Assembly: GCA_031362415.1 (NCBI GenBank) | Contig: JANLSK010000049.1 | Span: 1-53,477, forward strand | Direction of reading: 5' to 3' | Length of the DNA: 53,477 bases | Origin: VFJJ01 sp031362415 | GTDB taxonomy: Bacteria; Actinomycetota; Acidimicrobiia; IMCC26256; VFJJ01 | In this document: piece after piece, positions 17,785 through 26,039 of the stretch | Position numbering within the stretch: the first letter of the stretch is position 1 | Layout of the letters: every line of letters starts with the position of its first letter | The notes under the pieces: generated by a model | Database searches by the model: none | The model's input: the letters and a program-made list of their open reading frames with translations, nothing else | Told to the model about the DNA's origin: nothing | Program-made: the position numbers and the translations under genes

Positions 17785-19092
17785 CTACCAGCGTCCGTCG
17801 AGAATCTCGTGGTACAGCTGCGCCGTCTGCTCGGCCGTGGCCTGCCAGGTGAACCGGTCGAGCACACGAACCTGTCCGGCGGCGCCGATACGGGCCCGCA
17901 GATCGGCGTCGCCCAAGGCCCGCAGGATCATCTGGGCCAAGGCGTCGGGATCGCCGGGCGGCACGAGCAGGCAGGTCTCGCCACTGGTGCCGGCCACTTC
18001 GGGCAGCGCGCCCCCGGTGGTCGCGACGAGCGGCACGCCACAGGCCATGGCCTCCACGGCCGGGAGCGAGAAGCCCTCGTACAGCGATGGCACGACGGCC
18101 ACCTCGGCCTCGGCGTAGAGCTGGCGCAGACGGGCGTCGTCGATTCCCTTCTCGAAGCGCACGGCGTCGCGCAACCCGAGGCGCTCGATGGTGGCGCTGA
18201 CCCGAGCGCGAGGCGATCCGATCACCTGCAGGTGGGCGTCGGAGCGCTCGGCGCGCACCTTGGCCAAGGCCTCGAGCAGAGGCACGAGCCCCTTGAGCGG
18301 GATGTCGCTCGAGGTGGTGACCATCAGCCGGCCGGGCACACGCTCGACCCCGGGCTCGGGGTGGAAGATCTCGGTGTCGACGCCCACCGCAACCACCCGC
18401 AGGCGCTCGGGGCTGGCGTCGAGGTCACGCACGATGTCGCGGCGCGACGACTCGGAGACGGTGACCATGTACGGCAGCTTGCGCACCACCCGGATCTGCG
18501 GTCCCAGGAAGGCGTACCAGCGCTTCTGGACCATGCGCTTCCAGCGGGTCGGGGCCGCGGCCATGTCGAGGTCGCGGTCTTTGGTGATCGGATGGTGCAC
18601 GGTCGCCAGCACCGTGTGGCCGTCGTCGATCATCCCGAGCACGCCCGGGCCGAGACACTGGTTGTCGTGCACGATGTCGAAGTCGCCGACCCGATCCTTC
18701 AGGAGCTTGCGGACCCGCCAGCTCCAGGTGATCGGCTCGGGGAACATGCCCGTCGAGAACAGGGCCACCTCGGCGATGTCGTAACGGCTCTTGTACTCCC
18801 AGATCGCGGGGAGCCGGAACGGATGGGGCTCGGCGTAGAGGTCGAGCCCCGGCACCTTGACGAGCTCGACATCGTCGTCGAGGTGGGGGTAGGGCTCGCC
18901 CGAGAACACCGTGACCTGATGGCCCATGGCCGTGAGCTCGCGGGCCATGTACCTCGTGTAGACCCCCTGGCCACCCGAGAGGGGGTTCCCGCGATAGGTG
19001 AGCCAGGCGATGCGTAACGGCCGCTCGACGGCGACAGGCTCGACGGCGTGCGCGTGGACGGGCCCGGTGGGAACGGCTTCACGTTGAGGCAT
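17785..19092 (-). CDS. GT4-family glycosyltransferase
   Basis: A GT-B fold glycosyltransferase of 435 residues. The N-terminal domain shows RIAWLTYRGNPLSGGQGVYTR (donor loop GGQG) and DFDIVHDNQCLG; the C-terminal domain shows GRLMVTTSSDIPLKGL and the family-4 EX7E region in VVPSLYEGFSLPAVEAMACG, followed by TTGGALPEV. It is the first gene of the operon with the methyltransferase and alpha-barrel protein. Nucleotide-sugar donor and acceptor cannot be read from sequence. Confidence 0.92.
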   Translation of the reverse strand: MPQREAVPTGPVHAHAVEPVAVERPLRIAWLTYRGNPLSGGQGVYTRYMARELTAMGHQVTVFSGEPYPHLDDDVELVKVPGLDLYAEPHPFRLPAIWEYKSRYDIAEVALFSTGMFPEPITWSWRVRKLLKDRVGDFDIVHDNQCLGPGVLGMIDDGHTVLATVHHPITKDRDLDMAAAPTRWKRMVQKRWYAFLGPQIRVVRKLPYMVTVSESSRRDIVRDLDASPERLRVVAVGVDTEIFHPEPGVERVPGRLMVTTSSDIPLKGLVPLLEALAKVRAERSDAHLQVIGSPRARVSATIERLGLRDAVRFEKGIDDARLRQLYAEAEVAVVPSLYEGFSLPAVEAMACGVPLVATTGGALPEVAGTSGETCLLVPPGDPDALAQMILRALGDADLRARIGAAGQVRVLDRFTWQATAEQTAQLYHEILDGRW

Positions 19093-19157
19093 GGAATTAA
19101 TGAGGGTATGGCCCCGTCACCCGGCTTCACCACTCAGTTCCGTACCCCTGGCTTCGA

Positions 19158-19775
19158 TCAGTCCGCTGCGACGAGCGTGGGGTGAGAGGGGTTCACGACG
19201 CCTGACTCGCAGACAGAGCCCGCTTCCGGGGCTTCGCTGGCGTCGGTGTACTCGTCGACGAAGGCCGCGACCGCAGGATCGGAGCCGCCGGGGATGTCGA
19301 GCTGAACCCCCCAGGCACTGGCGACGACGGGAGCGCGCAGGCCCTCCACCGGGCTCACCATGACCTTCTCGTCGTCGGCGATCGCTTCGAGCGCGGCGAG
19401 GTCGGCGGCCGGGAGGCTGCGCTGGTACGCGATCCACACCACGCCGTGCTCGAGGCTGTGGACGGCGGCCTCGGTCGGGATGGCGCTCGCGTAGAACCCA
19501 CAATCGGCCCAACCCGGCTGGAACCAGTGCGTCCCCCACACCGGTGGGCTCCCGTAGGCCTCGGCCGGGTACTCGACCGTCTCGCCGATCTCGACGTGGA
19601 CGTAGTCGCCCGTCGGGAACACCACGACCCCGGCCAGCAGATCGACGCCGGGGCTGGTGGAGCTGGCGCTGCTGCCAGCATCATCGTCGTCGTCTCCGCT
19701 GCAGGCCGTCGCTCCCAGCGTGAGCACGATGGCCACCGCGACGGCGACAAGGTCGCGTTTCCGAGCGCTGTGCAT
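19158..19775 (-). CDS. DUF3105 domain lipoprotein
   Basis: A 205-residue predicted lipoprotein. The N-terminus is basic, then hydrophobic, ending LGATAC, with Cys as the probable lipidation site, followed by an acidic Asp/Ser linker. The rest matches DUF3105: YVHVEIGETVEYP, PPVWGTHWFQPG, CGFYASAIPTEAAVHSLEHGVVWIAYQ, in which the conserved His and Cys might bind metal. The start is the ATG at 19775; an upstream extension lacks signal-peptide character. Function of the family is unknown. Upstream lies a 13-bp tandem repeat. Confidence 0.85.
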   Translation of the reverse strand: MHSARKRDLVAVAVAIVLTLGATACSGDDDDDAGSSASSTSPGVDLLAGVVVFPTGDYVHVEIGETVEYPAEAYGSPPVWGTHWFQPGWADCGFYASAIPTEAAVHSLEHGVVWIAYQRSLPAADLAALEAIADDEKVMVSPVEGLRAPVVASAWGVQLDIPGGSDPAVAAFVDEYTDASEAPEAGSVCESGVVNPSHPTLVAAD

Positions 19776-19793
19776 GGCCCGGGATGCTATGCG

Positions 19794-19832
19794 CTCATCC
19801 CACCCTCTCATCCCACCCTCTCATCCCAGGCA
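19794..19832. repeat. 13-bp tandem repeat, nearly three copies
   Basis: CTCATCCCACCCT is repeated twice perfectly and followed by a degenerate third copy. It lies about 20 nt upstream of the DUF3105 gene start, in the gap after the SnoaL-like gene. Confidence 0.85.
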
Positions 19833-19863
19833 GGCCGGACGGTCGCCACTCGCTCGAGCGCAG

Positions 19864-20319
19864 TCACTCCTCCTCGAGGTCCTCGTAGCTTCCGTGAACC
19901 GGAGATCCGTGGTGGTTCACCATCAACCAGCGCCCGTCCTCACGTACGAAGACGTTGGTGGCCGCCACCGTGGAGCCGGCGCTGGGCTCGACAGCCTCAC
20001 CATCGGGCTCACCCCGATACGCCTGGAGGATGCTCTCGTCGACGGTCACCCAGCCGACGTCGCCGGTCACGTGAATCCGATCGTTGGTGAGGAAGAACTG
20101 TATGTACGGCGTGCCCCGGAAGATGGCCTCGAGAGACGCCGCGACCTTGGCCCAACCGTGCAGGGTCGGCCATCCGGGGTGGGTGATGCTCGCCCGCTCC
20201 GAGCGGTCCCACACCTCAGCCATCACGTCGAGATCACGGGTCTCGAAGGCGCTGTAGAACGCCTGATTCGCGGCGGCGACAGCGGCGATGTCGGACGGGG
20301 GCGGGGGCGTGGAGGGCAC
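19864..20319 (-). CDS. SnoaL/NTF2-like (ketosteroid-isomerase fold) protein
   Basis: A 151-residue protein of the NTF2-like superfamily. It shows AAVAAANQAFYSAFETRDLDVM, WDRSERASITHPGW, LHGWAKVAASLEAIF and a C-terminal VREDGRWLMVNHHGSP, the usual pattern of SnoaL-like polyketide cyclases and calcium/calmodulin-kinase-association-like domains. The start is a GTG at 20319; no ATG is in frame nearby. It is divergent from the MgtE-N gene with about 80 nt between. Catalytic function cannot be assigned. Confidence 0.82.
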   Translation of the reverse strand: MPSTPPPPSDIAAVAAANQAFYSAFETRDLDVMAEVWDRSERASITHPGWPTLHGWAKVAASLEAIFRGTPYIQFFLTNDRIHVTGDVGWVTVDESILQAYRGEPDGEAVEPSAGSTVAATNVFVREDGRWLMVNHHGSPVHGSYEDLEEE

Positions 20320-20398
20320 CCCTGCATCGTGGCATACGCTCCAGGGGTCCCAGACGCTCGAAGCACAGTGGCGCGCGATTCCGAGGGAGGTGCCCGTG

Positions 20399-21616
20399 AT
20401 GGCCGACAACCTGATCTTCGTGTCTCGTATCACCCGCCTCGCCCTCATCGACCTCGATGACACGCCCCTCGGCCGCATCGAGGACGTGATCCTGCTCCCC
20501 CACCACGACGACGAGGCGCCGTGGGTCGTGGGCTTCGTGGCCCGGGTGCAGCGCCGGCGGATCTTCGTGAACGCCAACCGGATCGCCAGCCTCGACGCAC
20601 ATGGTGTGCAGCTGCGCAGCGCGTCGGTGAACCTGCGTCGCTTCGAGCAGCGACCCGGGGAGATCCTCACCTCGGGGCTGCTCAGCGGCCGCCGCGTCGG
20701 CGATCTGCTGCTGCGCGACATCGGCCTGCGACGAGTCTCGGGTGTCTATCCGGGTTGGGAGGTGGCCGAGCTCATCGTCGGAGGCGGCGGGCCCATCCCG
20801 CTCCGGCGCCGTCCCGTCCGGACGCTGTCGTGGACCTTGGCTCCCGACCTGTTCGACATCGGCCAGACGGCACGCGAGGCCGCAGCGCTCACCGACCTGC
20901 ACCCGTCCGAGGGCGCCAAGCGACTCCGGGCGCTGCCCAAGCACCGTCGCCAGGAGTTGGTCCGGGCCATGGAGGAGGAAGACCTGGCGCACCTCCTGGA
21001 GGAGCTGCCCGAGCCCGAGCAGGTACAGCTCCTCGCGGCGCTCGATCTGGCGCAAGCCGTCGGGGTGCTCGAGGCCATGGCTCCCGACGATGCCGCCGAC
21101 CTGCTCGCCGAGCTCCCGAGCGACGAGCGCACCGAGCTGCTCGAAGCCATGGACGAAGACGAAGCCGAGTCGCTGCAACGGTTGCTGGCTCACGGCCAAC
21201 ACACCGCGGGCGGCTTGATGAACCCCGAGCCGGTGATCGTGGTCGCTGGCGCGCCCGTCGCCGAAGCGCTGGCCAAGCTCCGCGATCGTGATCTGGCTGC
21301 TCCGCTCGCGACCCAGGTGTTCGTGGTCGAGCCGCCCATCGAGACGCCCACCGGACGGTTCCTGGGTTTCGTGGGTTTCCAGCGGCTGTTGCGCGAACCC
21401 CCGTCCCTCACCGTCGGCCAGTGCCTCGAGGATGACGACGACGCGATCTCGGTGGCCCCGGAGATGCCCGAGACCGCCGTGGCCGAGCGGCTGGCCGAGT
21501 ACAACCTGCTCGCCGTTCCGGTGTGTGACGACCGGGGACGGTTGCTCGGCGCGGTCACCGTCGACGACGTGCTCGACCGCACGCTGCCCGTCGGATGGCG
21601 GAGCCGGCGGCGATGA
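20399..21616 (+). CDS. PRC-barrel/MgtE-N/CBS domain protein
   Basis: A 405-residue soluble protein. An N-terminal PRC-barrel-like part (SRITRLALIDLDDTPLGRI, then a second barrel with LLSGRRVGDLLLRDIG) is followed by an MgtE intracellular N domain made of helical repeats (DLAHLLEELPEPEQVQLL, APDDAADLLAELPSDERTELL) and by CBS motifs, the second ending GAVTVDDVLDR. It lacks the MgtE membrane channel, so it is more likely a sensor or regulator than a transporter. GGGAGG eight bases before the ATG fixes the start. The stop overlaps the DUF1003 gene by four bases, a pairing common in actinomycetes. Confidence 0.9.
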   Translation: MADNLIFVSRITRLALIDLDDTPLGRIEDVILLPHHDDEAPWVVGFVARVQRRRIFVNANRIASLDAHGVQLRSASVNLRRFEQRPGEILTSGLLSGRRVGDLLLRDIGLRRVSGVYPGWEVAELIVGGGGPIPLRRRPVRTLSWTLAPDLFDIGQTAREAAALTDLHPSEGAKRLRALPKHRRQELVRAMEEEDLAHLLEELPEPEQVQLLAALDLAQAVGVLEAMAPDDAADLLAELPSDERTELLEAMDEDEAESLQRLLAHGQHTAGGLMNPEPVIVVAGAPVAEALAKLRDRDLAAPLATQVFVVEPPIETPTGRFLGFVGFQRLLREPPSLTVGQCLEDDDDAISVAPEMPETAVAERLAEYNLLAVPVCDDRGRLLGAVTVDDVLDRTLPVGWRSRRR

Positions 21617-22176
21617 GGGCGATGAAGGCGCGCCGTCGCAGCAATCGGCGCGACCGTCTGTCGAAGCCGCTGCTGCGACGCGGCTTCGGGGTCCACTACG
21701 ACCCCGAAGCGTTCGGCAAGTTCTCGGAAGGCATCGCCCGGCTGCTGGGGACGGGGCGTTACCTCGCCGCGCAGACGGTTCTGGTGATCGTGTGGATCGG
21801 GTTCAACGTTGCCGCGGTTGCGTTGCGGTTCGACAAGTACCCCTTCATCCTCTTGAACCTGGCGTTCTCGACGCAGGCCGCCTATGCCGCGCCGCTGATC
21901 CTGCTGGCCCAGAACCGCCAGGCCGAGCGCGACAAGATCCAGCTCGAGAACGACCGGTCGGTGAACACGCGCACCCAGGCCGACACCGAGTACCTCGCCC
22001 GCGAGATGGCGTCGATCCGCATCCAGCTCTCGGACGTGGTGACAACCGAGGATCTCGCCGACGCCATCGACCGGGTCACCGACGCCATCGAACGGCTCGA
22101 ACGTCGCTTCCCGGCCGAGGTTCCCGACGCTGCGACTGTGCCGGGGATGGCAGGCGACGGCTCAGCCGGCTCGTAG
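21613..22176 (+). CDS. DUF1003 membrane protein
   Basis: A 187-residue DUF1003 protein. Two membrane segments (about 50-70 and 80-100) are joined around the family signature KYPFILLNLAFSTQAAYAAP followed by LILLAQNRQAERDK, then a long charged amphipathic helix likely to form a coiled coil. The ATG at 21613 overlaps the preceding stop as ATGA; an ATG at 21595 would add six residues. Co-translation with the MgtE-N protein suggests a membrane partner. Its 3' end overlaps the convergent luciferase-like gene by 15 nt. Confidence 0.92.
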   Translation: MRAMKARRRSNRRDRLSKPLLRRGFGVHYDPEAFGKFSEGIARLLGTGRYLAAQTVLVIVWIGFNVAAVALRFDKYPFILLNLAFSTQAAYAAPLILLAQNRQAERDKIQLENDRSVNTRTQADTEYLAREMASIRIQLSDVVTTEDLADAIDRVTDAIERLERRFPAEVPDAATVPGMAGDGSAGS

Positions 22177-23166
22177 CTCGGCGATCACCTGCGCCACGGT
22201 GTCGGGATCGCGCTGCCCGAGGAAGATCGTCGTGCGGTCGACCGTGTCGCCGTGGCGTTCGATGATCGCCCGGGCCAGGCGCTCGGTCGTGGCCCGCACC
22301 GCGAAGACGTCGAGGATCTCGTCAGTGATGAGCGTCCCCATGTCGTCCCAGCGACCCTGCTTCGACAGCCCGTTGAGCTCGTCGGCCAGGGCGCCCCAAC
22401 CGTGGATGTCGAGCACGGGGCGATAGGCCGGGGTCGAGCCGTAGAACGCGATCTGCTTGCGGGTGGCGTCGGCGTTGTTCTCCATCCCAGCGTCGTCGGC
22501 GCCGGTGACCACGAAGCCCGGAAGCACGATCTCGACGTCGGCCCGGGTGCGGCCGGCCCGGGCCAGGCCCCGATCGAGCGCCGGCAGCGTGACCTCACGG
22601 AGGTAGCGCTCGTTGGTGAACGCGTGGAGCAGGAGCCCGTCGGCCACCTCACCGGCCACCTCGGTCATCAGCTCGCCCACCGCTGCCAGCCAGACCCGGG
22701 GCGGGCCATGGGGTGACGGCGGCGGCGTGAACATGGGCGTCATCAACGTGTGGGTGTAGTACTCGCCTCGGAAGGCCAACGGGGCGCCGTCGTTCCACGT
22801 GGCCCAGATGGCTCGCATGGCGAGGATGAGCTCGCGCATCCTCGCCGCCGGATGCGACCACGGCATCGAGAAGCGCTTGGTGACGTGGGGCTTGATCTGC
22901 GAGCCCAACCCCAACACCATACGTCCCTTGGAAAAGCGCTGAAGATCGTGCGCTGTCTGGGCCAGCGTCATGGGATTGCGGGCGAACGCCACGGCGATCG
23001 ATGTGATCAGATCGACCCGCGTGCTGTGCTCGGCCGCGACGGCCAACGGGAGGAACGGGTCGGCGTTCACCTCGGCCGTGATCACCCCGTCGTAGCCGAG
23101 CGCCTCGAGCTCGCGTACCCGCGTCGCCGCCCCGGCCAGATCCCCCACCGCCGCGTCGATCTTCAT
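22162..23166 (-). CDS. LLM-class F420-dependent oxidoreductase
   Basis: A 334-residue luciferase-like TIM-barrel oxidoreductase of the probable F420-dependent type. Visible are LGYDGVITAEVNADPFLPLA, ITSIAVAFARNPMTLA, GRMVLGLGSQIKPHV and RFSMPWSHP, the order seen in F420-dependent subfamilies. The ATG at 23166 is 50 nt from the divergent selenocysteine peroxiredoxin gene, so the two promoters are very close. Substrate unknown. Confidence 0.9.
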   Translation of the reverse strand: MKIDAAVGDLAGAATRVRELEALGYDGVITAEVNADPFLPLAVAAEHSTRVDLITSIAVAFARNPMTLAQTAHDLQRFSKGRMVLGLGSQIKPHVTKRFSMPWSHPAARMRELILAMRAIWATWNDGAPLAFRGEYYTHTLMTPMFTPPPSPHGPPRVWLAAVGELMTEVAGEVADGLLLHAFTNERYLREVTLPALDRGLARAGRTRADVEIVLPGFVVTGADDAGMENNADATRKQIAFYGSTPAYRPVLDIHGWGALADELNGLSKQGRWDDMGTLITDEILDVFAVRATTERLARAIIERHGDTVDRTTIFLGQRDPDTVAQVIAELRAG

Positions 23167-23216
23167 GGACGTGCACCCTACCGACGATGCGCAGGGTCCG
23201 GCGCTACCCTCGCGCC

Positions 23217-23669
23217 ATGCGTACTGGTGAGCTCGTCGACGATTTTGAGGCGACCGACCAGCATGGAGCGTCGGTTCGACTCTCCCAGCTGGTGGCCGAC
23301 GGCCCGATCGTCTTGTTCTTCTACCCCAAGGCCATGACCCCTGGCTGAACTCGCGAGAGCTGCCATTTCCGCGACCTGGCCGCTGAGTTCTCCGAACTCG
23401 GTGCCCGGCCCGTGGGAATCAGCGCCGATCCGGTGGATCGGCAACGCGAGTTCGACACCAAGAACAACCTGGCCTTCCCGTTGTTGTCCGATCCCAGCCG
23501 GATGGTCGCTGCGCAGTTCGGCGTGAAGCGCATGGGGCCACTGCCGAGCAAGCGGGCCACGTTCGTGATCGGGAGCGATCGCCGTCTGCTGGCGGCGATC
23601 ACCAGTGAGACCAGCATGAACAAGCACGCCGACGACGCCCTCGAGGCCCTCCGCTCCGCCGCTCCCTGA
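23217..23669 (+). CDS. Selenocysteine peroxiredoxin (PrxQ/BCP type) with in-frame TGA
   Basis: A 150-residue thiol-peroxidase-like protein reducing peroxides. The frame runs from ATG 23217 to TGA 23669 with a single internal TGA at 23346-23348 (codon 44). Around it the translation reads PKAMTPG-U-TRESCHFRD, exactly the PrxQ/BCP active site TPGCTxExCxFRD with the TGA at the peroxidatic cysteine; Cys49 is the usual resolving cysteine. Both sides are intact: FEATDQHGASVRLSQL before, and NLAFPLLSDPSRMVAAQFGV and RATFVIG after. Selenocysteine at this site is known in bacterial peroxiredoxins, so recoding is far more likely than a nonsense mutation. Hairpins can be drawn just after the TGA. The sel genes are not in this window. 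Confidence 0.88.
23346..23399 (+). promoter_or_regulatory. Candidate bacterial SECIS region
   Basis: Pencil folding of the RNA after the UGA gives alternatives: UCGCG (23351-23355) pairing with CGCGA (23370-23374) with a short upper stem; AGCUGCC (23358-23364) with GGCCGCU (23378-23384), one mismatch and a 13-nt loop; and a perfect six-pair stem GAGUUC/GAACUC (23385-23399). Which, if any, binds SelB is not determined; no energy was computed. Confidence 0.4.
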
Positions 23670-23715
23670 AAGCCGGTCGCCCTGGAGTGTCGTAGGGCGC
23701 TGGTATGGTCCGCGG

Positions 23716-24636
23716 GTGCCTCTTCCGTTGCCCGTGAGCCTCTCGCCCAGCAAGGTCAGCGCGTTCCAGGACTGCCCGATGGCGTTCCGGTTCTCGGCCA
23801 TCGACCGCATCCCGCAGCCGCCCACCCCGGCCACGACCAAGGGCACCCTGGTGCACCGGGCCCTCGAGCTGCTCATGCTGCGCTCGGCGCCCGAACGCAC
23901 CCCCGAGAACGCGGCCGTCGACCTGGCCACGGCCCGGCGCGAGATCTCGCTGCACGCCGACTTCCTCCTGCTCGGCCTCGACGACGCACAGGCTTCCTCG
24001 TTCTTCGCAGGCGCCGAAACCTTGCTGGAGCGCTATTTCAGCCTTGAGGACCCCACGACCGTCCGCCCCATCGGGCTGGAGGTGATGGTCTCCACGGCGT
24101 TGCCAACGGTCGACGGACGCGTCGCCGTCGGCGCGGGCGAGGTCCCCGTGGTGTTGCGGGGGATCATCGACCGGCTGGAGCTCGACGACGACGGCGAGCT
24201 CGTCGTCACCGATTACAAGACCGGCGCCGTGCCCGGGATGGGCTTCGAGCAGTCGCGGATGGCCGGGGTCAACATCTATGCGCTCCTGGTCGAGCGCGTC
24301 GTGGGCCGACGGCCGGTGCGGGTGCAGCTGTTGTATCTCTCCAAGCCCGAGGCCATCATCGCCTACCCCACCGAGCAGAAGGTCCGCGCCGTCGAGAAGC
24401 GCACCGCGGCGCTGTGGAGCGCGGTCGAGCGGGCGTGTGACCGCGACGATTTCCGTCCTCGGCCCGGCAAGCTCTGCGACTACTGCGCGTACAAGCCCTA
24501 CTGCCCGGCGTGGGGCGGCGATCCCGCCCAGGCCATCGAGCTCCGAGATCTTCTGAAGGCTCGCCAACTGTCGAGCGTGGGGGGCGACGCCCCCGGGCTT
24601 GCCGGCGAGACACCTGTCGGCGTCGGCGTCGGCTGA
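23716..24636 (+). CDS. RecB-family PD-(D/E)XK nuclease with Fe-S-type cysteines
   Basis: A 306-residue protein of the PDDEXK_1 (RecB-like, Cas4/AddB-like) family. Motifs in order are SPSKVSAFQDCPMAFRF, GTLVHRALE, GIIDRLEL (Asp) and LVVTDYKTG (Asp and Lys of the catalytic core), then YLSKPEAII and LCDYCAYKPYC. The single N-terminal Cys plus three C-terminal Cys match the 4Fe-4S pattern of such nucleases. The start is a GTG. No helicase partner is adjacent, so this is a stand-alone nuclease, probably in DNA repair. Confidence 0.9.
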   Translation: MPLPLPVSLSPSKVSAFQDCPMAFRFSAIDRIPQPPTPATTKGTLVHRALELLMLRSAPERTPENAAVDLATARREISLHADFLLLGLDDAQASSFFAGAETLLERYFSLEDPTTVRPIGLEVMVSTALPTVDGRVAVGAGEVPVVLRGIIDRLELDDDGELVVTDYKTGAVPGMGFEQSRMAGVNIYALLVERVVGRRPVRVQLLYLSKPEAIIAYPTEQKVRAVEKRTAALWSAVERACDRDDFRPRPGKLCDYCAYKPYCPAWGGDPAQAIELRDLLKARQLSSVGGDAPGLAGETPVGVGVG

Positions 24637-24649
24637 GCCGGCGACCACC

Positions 24650-25204
24650 GTGTCCGACACTCCCTCCGCCGTTTCCGGTCGCGTGCAGAGCGTCGACGCC
24701 GCTGTCGACGGCTGGGTCGACGCCCACCGCTCCCCGGCGCTCGATCGGGTCTTCTTCACGCTCTCGGCCGCAGCCGATCACAGCATCCTGTGGCACACCA
24801 TCGGCGCCGTGCGGGGCGCGTGCCAGCCCCGGTTCGCTCGCCGCACGGTTGAGCTCGCTGCGATACTCGGCGTCGAGTCGTTCGTCACCAACGTCGTGGT
24901 GAAGTCGGCCTTCAAGCGGGTGCGGCCCGACGACCGTCACGCCGGCGAGCCGCTTCCCTACGGCGTGCGCCGCCCCATCACGAGCTCGTTCCCTTCGGGG
25001 CATGCCGCCGCCGCCATGACCGCCGCGGCGGTGCTCTCGCTCGACGATCGTCGCCGGGCCCCCCTGTACTACGGCCTCGGCGCCCTGGTGGCCGGGAGCC
25101 GCGTGTACGTGCGCCTCCACCATGCCTCCGATGTCGCCGGCGGCCTCGTGTGGGGCGTGGTGCTGGGCCGAGCCGCCCGCCGGGTGTTGCGCCGCCAGGC
25201 CTGA
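24650..25204 (+). CDS. PAP2-family phosphatase
   Basis: A 184-residue type-2 phosphatidic-acid phosphatase. The three catalytic motifs are complete: KSAFKRVRP (KX6RP), FPSGHAAA (PSGH) and SRVYVRLHHASD (SRX5HX3D). It dephosphorylates lipid phosphates or pyrophosphates such as undecaprenyl or phosphatidyl substrates at the membrane. Hydrophobic segments are weak for the family. The GTG at 24650 is chosen because it follows the stop of the nuclease gene by 13 nt; a longer frame would overlap that gene. Confidence 0.88.
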   Translation: MSDTPSAVSGRVQSVDAAVDGWVDAHRSPALDRVFFTLSAAADHSILWHTIGAVRGACQPRFARRTVELAAILGVESFVTNVVVKSAFKRVRPDDRHAGEPLPYGVRRPITSSFPSGHAAAAMTAAAVLSLDDRRRAPLYYGLGALVAGSRVYVRLHHASDVAGGLVWGVVLGRAARRVLRRQA

Positions 25205-25263
25205 ACCCGTCCGCCAGCGCCCATCAGGAGGAGCCCGCCGGGGCGTGCGCTCCCTCTCTGCCG

Positions 25264-25659
25264 TCACCGGAGTACCTCGACCGACGCGTCATGTCCGGGT
25301 GAACCCGCCATCCGGCCGTCGAAGGTGAGCAGCGGAGCACCGAGAACCTCGGCCAGAACGAGGTACACCGCGTCGTACGCCGTGACGTTGGCGCGCAGCT
25401 CCCAGACCCGGCGGAGAAAGGGCTCGTGCTCGTATCGAGCGATGTCGAGCGCGGCGAGGTCGTCGAGCGAATCGTGAGCGCATTCAGGACTGATCGACCC
25501 GGCCGCCACGAAACGCCGTAGGACCTGCGCGACCTCCACGGACAGCAGGTGCGGGGCATGAAGCGATTCCGCCCGGTCGGAGATGCGGGCGCTGACGAGA
25601 GCTCCGCCTCGCGTGTTCAGGAGCAACTCGATGACCGCCGACGCGTCGAGGACGATCAA
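25264..25659 (-). CDS. vapC: VapC-type PIN-domain toxin
   Basis: A 131-residue PIN-domain ribonuclease toxin. The acidic active-site residues are in place: Asp5 (IVLDASAVIELLL), Glu42 (SVEVAQVL), Asp95 (TAYDAVYL) and Asp113 (LTFDGRM). It starts at a TTG whose TTGA overlaps the antitoxin stop, so toxin synthesis is translationally coupled and probably weak. VapC toxins cleave tRNA or rRNA; the target here is unknown. Confidence 0.92.
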   Translation of the reverse strand: MIVLDASAVIELLLNTRGGALVSARISDRAESLHAPHLLSVEVAQVLRRFVAAGSISPECAHDSLDDLAALDIARYEHEPFLRRVWELRANVTAYDAVYLVLAEVLGAPLLTFDGRMAGSPGHDASVEVLR

Positions 25660-25883
25660 CGAGCGTCACGCTCGGCTCGGACGGCCTCGGCCGGCGAGGA
25701 CGGGAGCCGACTCGGCGGGCGCGCCGCGATCCTGGCCAGGATCTCCTCTCGAGTCGGACGCTCCGCCGCCCTGCGCAATTCGGCGAGCGCATACTCCGAC
25801 AGCGACTGGCCGGCCAGCGCGGCCCGCGACTTGAGAGTCCGGTGCACGTGATCAGGAACGTTGCGTATCTGGAGCAGTTTCAT
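25656..25883 (-). CDS. vapB: FitA/VapB-like ribbon-helix-helix antitoxin
   Basis: A 75-residue antitoxin. MKLLQIRNVPDHVHRTLKSRAALAGQSLSEYALAEL is cut here as two parts: the N-terminal beta strand LLQIRNVP and the helix-turn-helix stretch ending LAGQSLSEYAL typify FitA-like RHH repressors. The C-terminal 35 residues would wrap the toxin. An inverted repeat covers the start codon and is a likely autoregulatory operator. No Shine-Dalgarno is evident, consistent with a leaderless mRNA. Confidence 0.9.
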   Translation of the reverse strand: MKLLQIRNVPDHVHRTLKSRAALAGQSLSEYALAELRRAAERPTREEILARIAARPPSRLPSSPAEAVRAERDAR

Positions 25884-25903
25884 GCAAACACGATACTTGC
25901 ATG
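25881..25903. promoter_or_regulatory. Inverted-repeat operator at the vapBC start
   Basis: CATGCAA and TTGCATG are perfect inverted arms separated by nine bases. The left arm contains the antitoxin ATG (minus strand). TATCGT between the arms, read on the minus strand, could be a -10 element giving a leaderless transcript. RHH antitoxins commonly bind such repeats. Confidence 0.55.
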
Positions 25904-26039
25904 CACTTCACATCAGCACGTCAGCCGCTGCACAGCCGCGCGTCAGGCAGATTCCACTCAGCCCGATGGCCACGTGAACGGGCACACGGCGTACGTGCCG
26001 GCTGGCACCTACGCTCAGATCCACACGCGGGGAGACCGG

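Noticed and set aside
23346..23348. Nonsense mutation in the peroxiredoxin gene
   Set aside because: The TGA is at exactly the catalytic Cys codon and the rest of the gene shows no decay, which favours selenocysteine.
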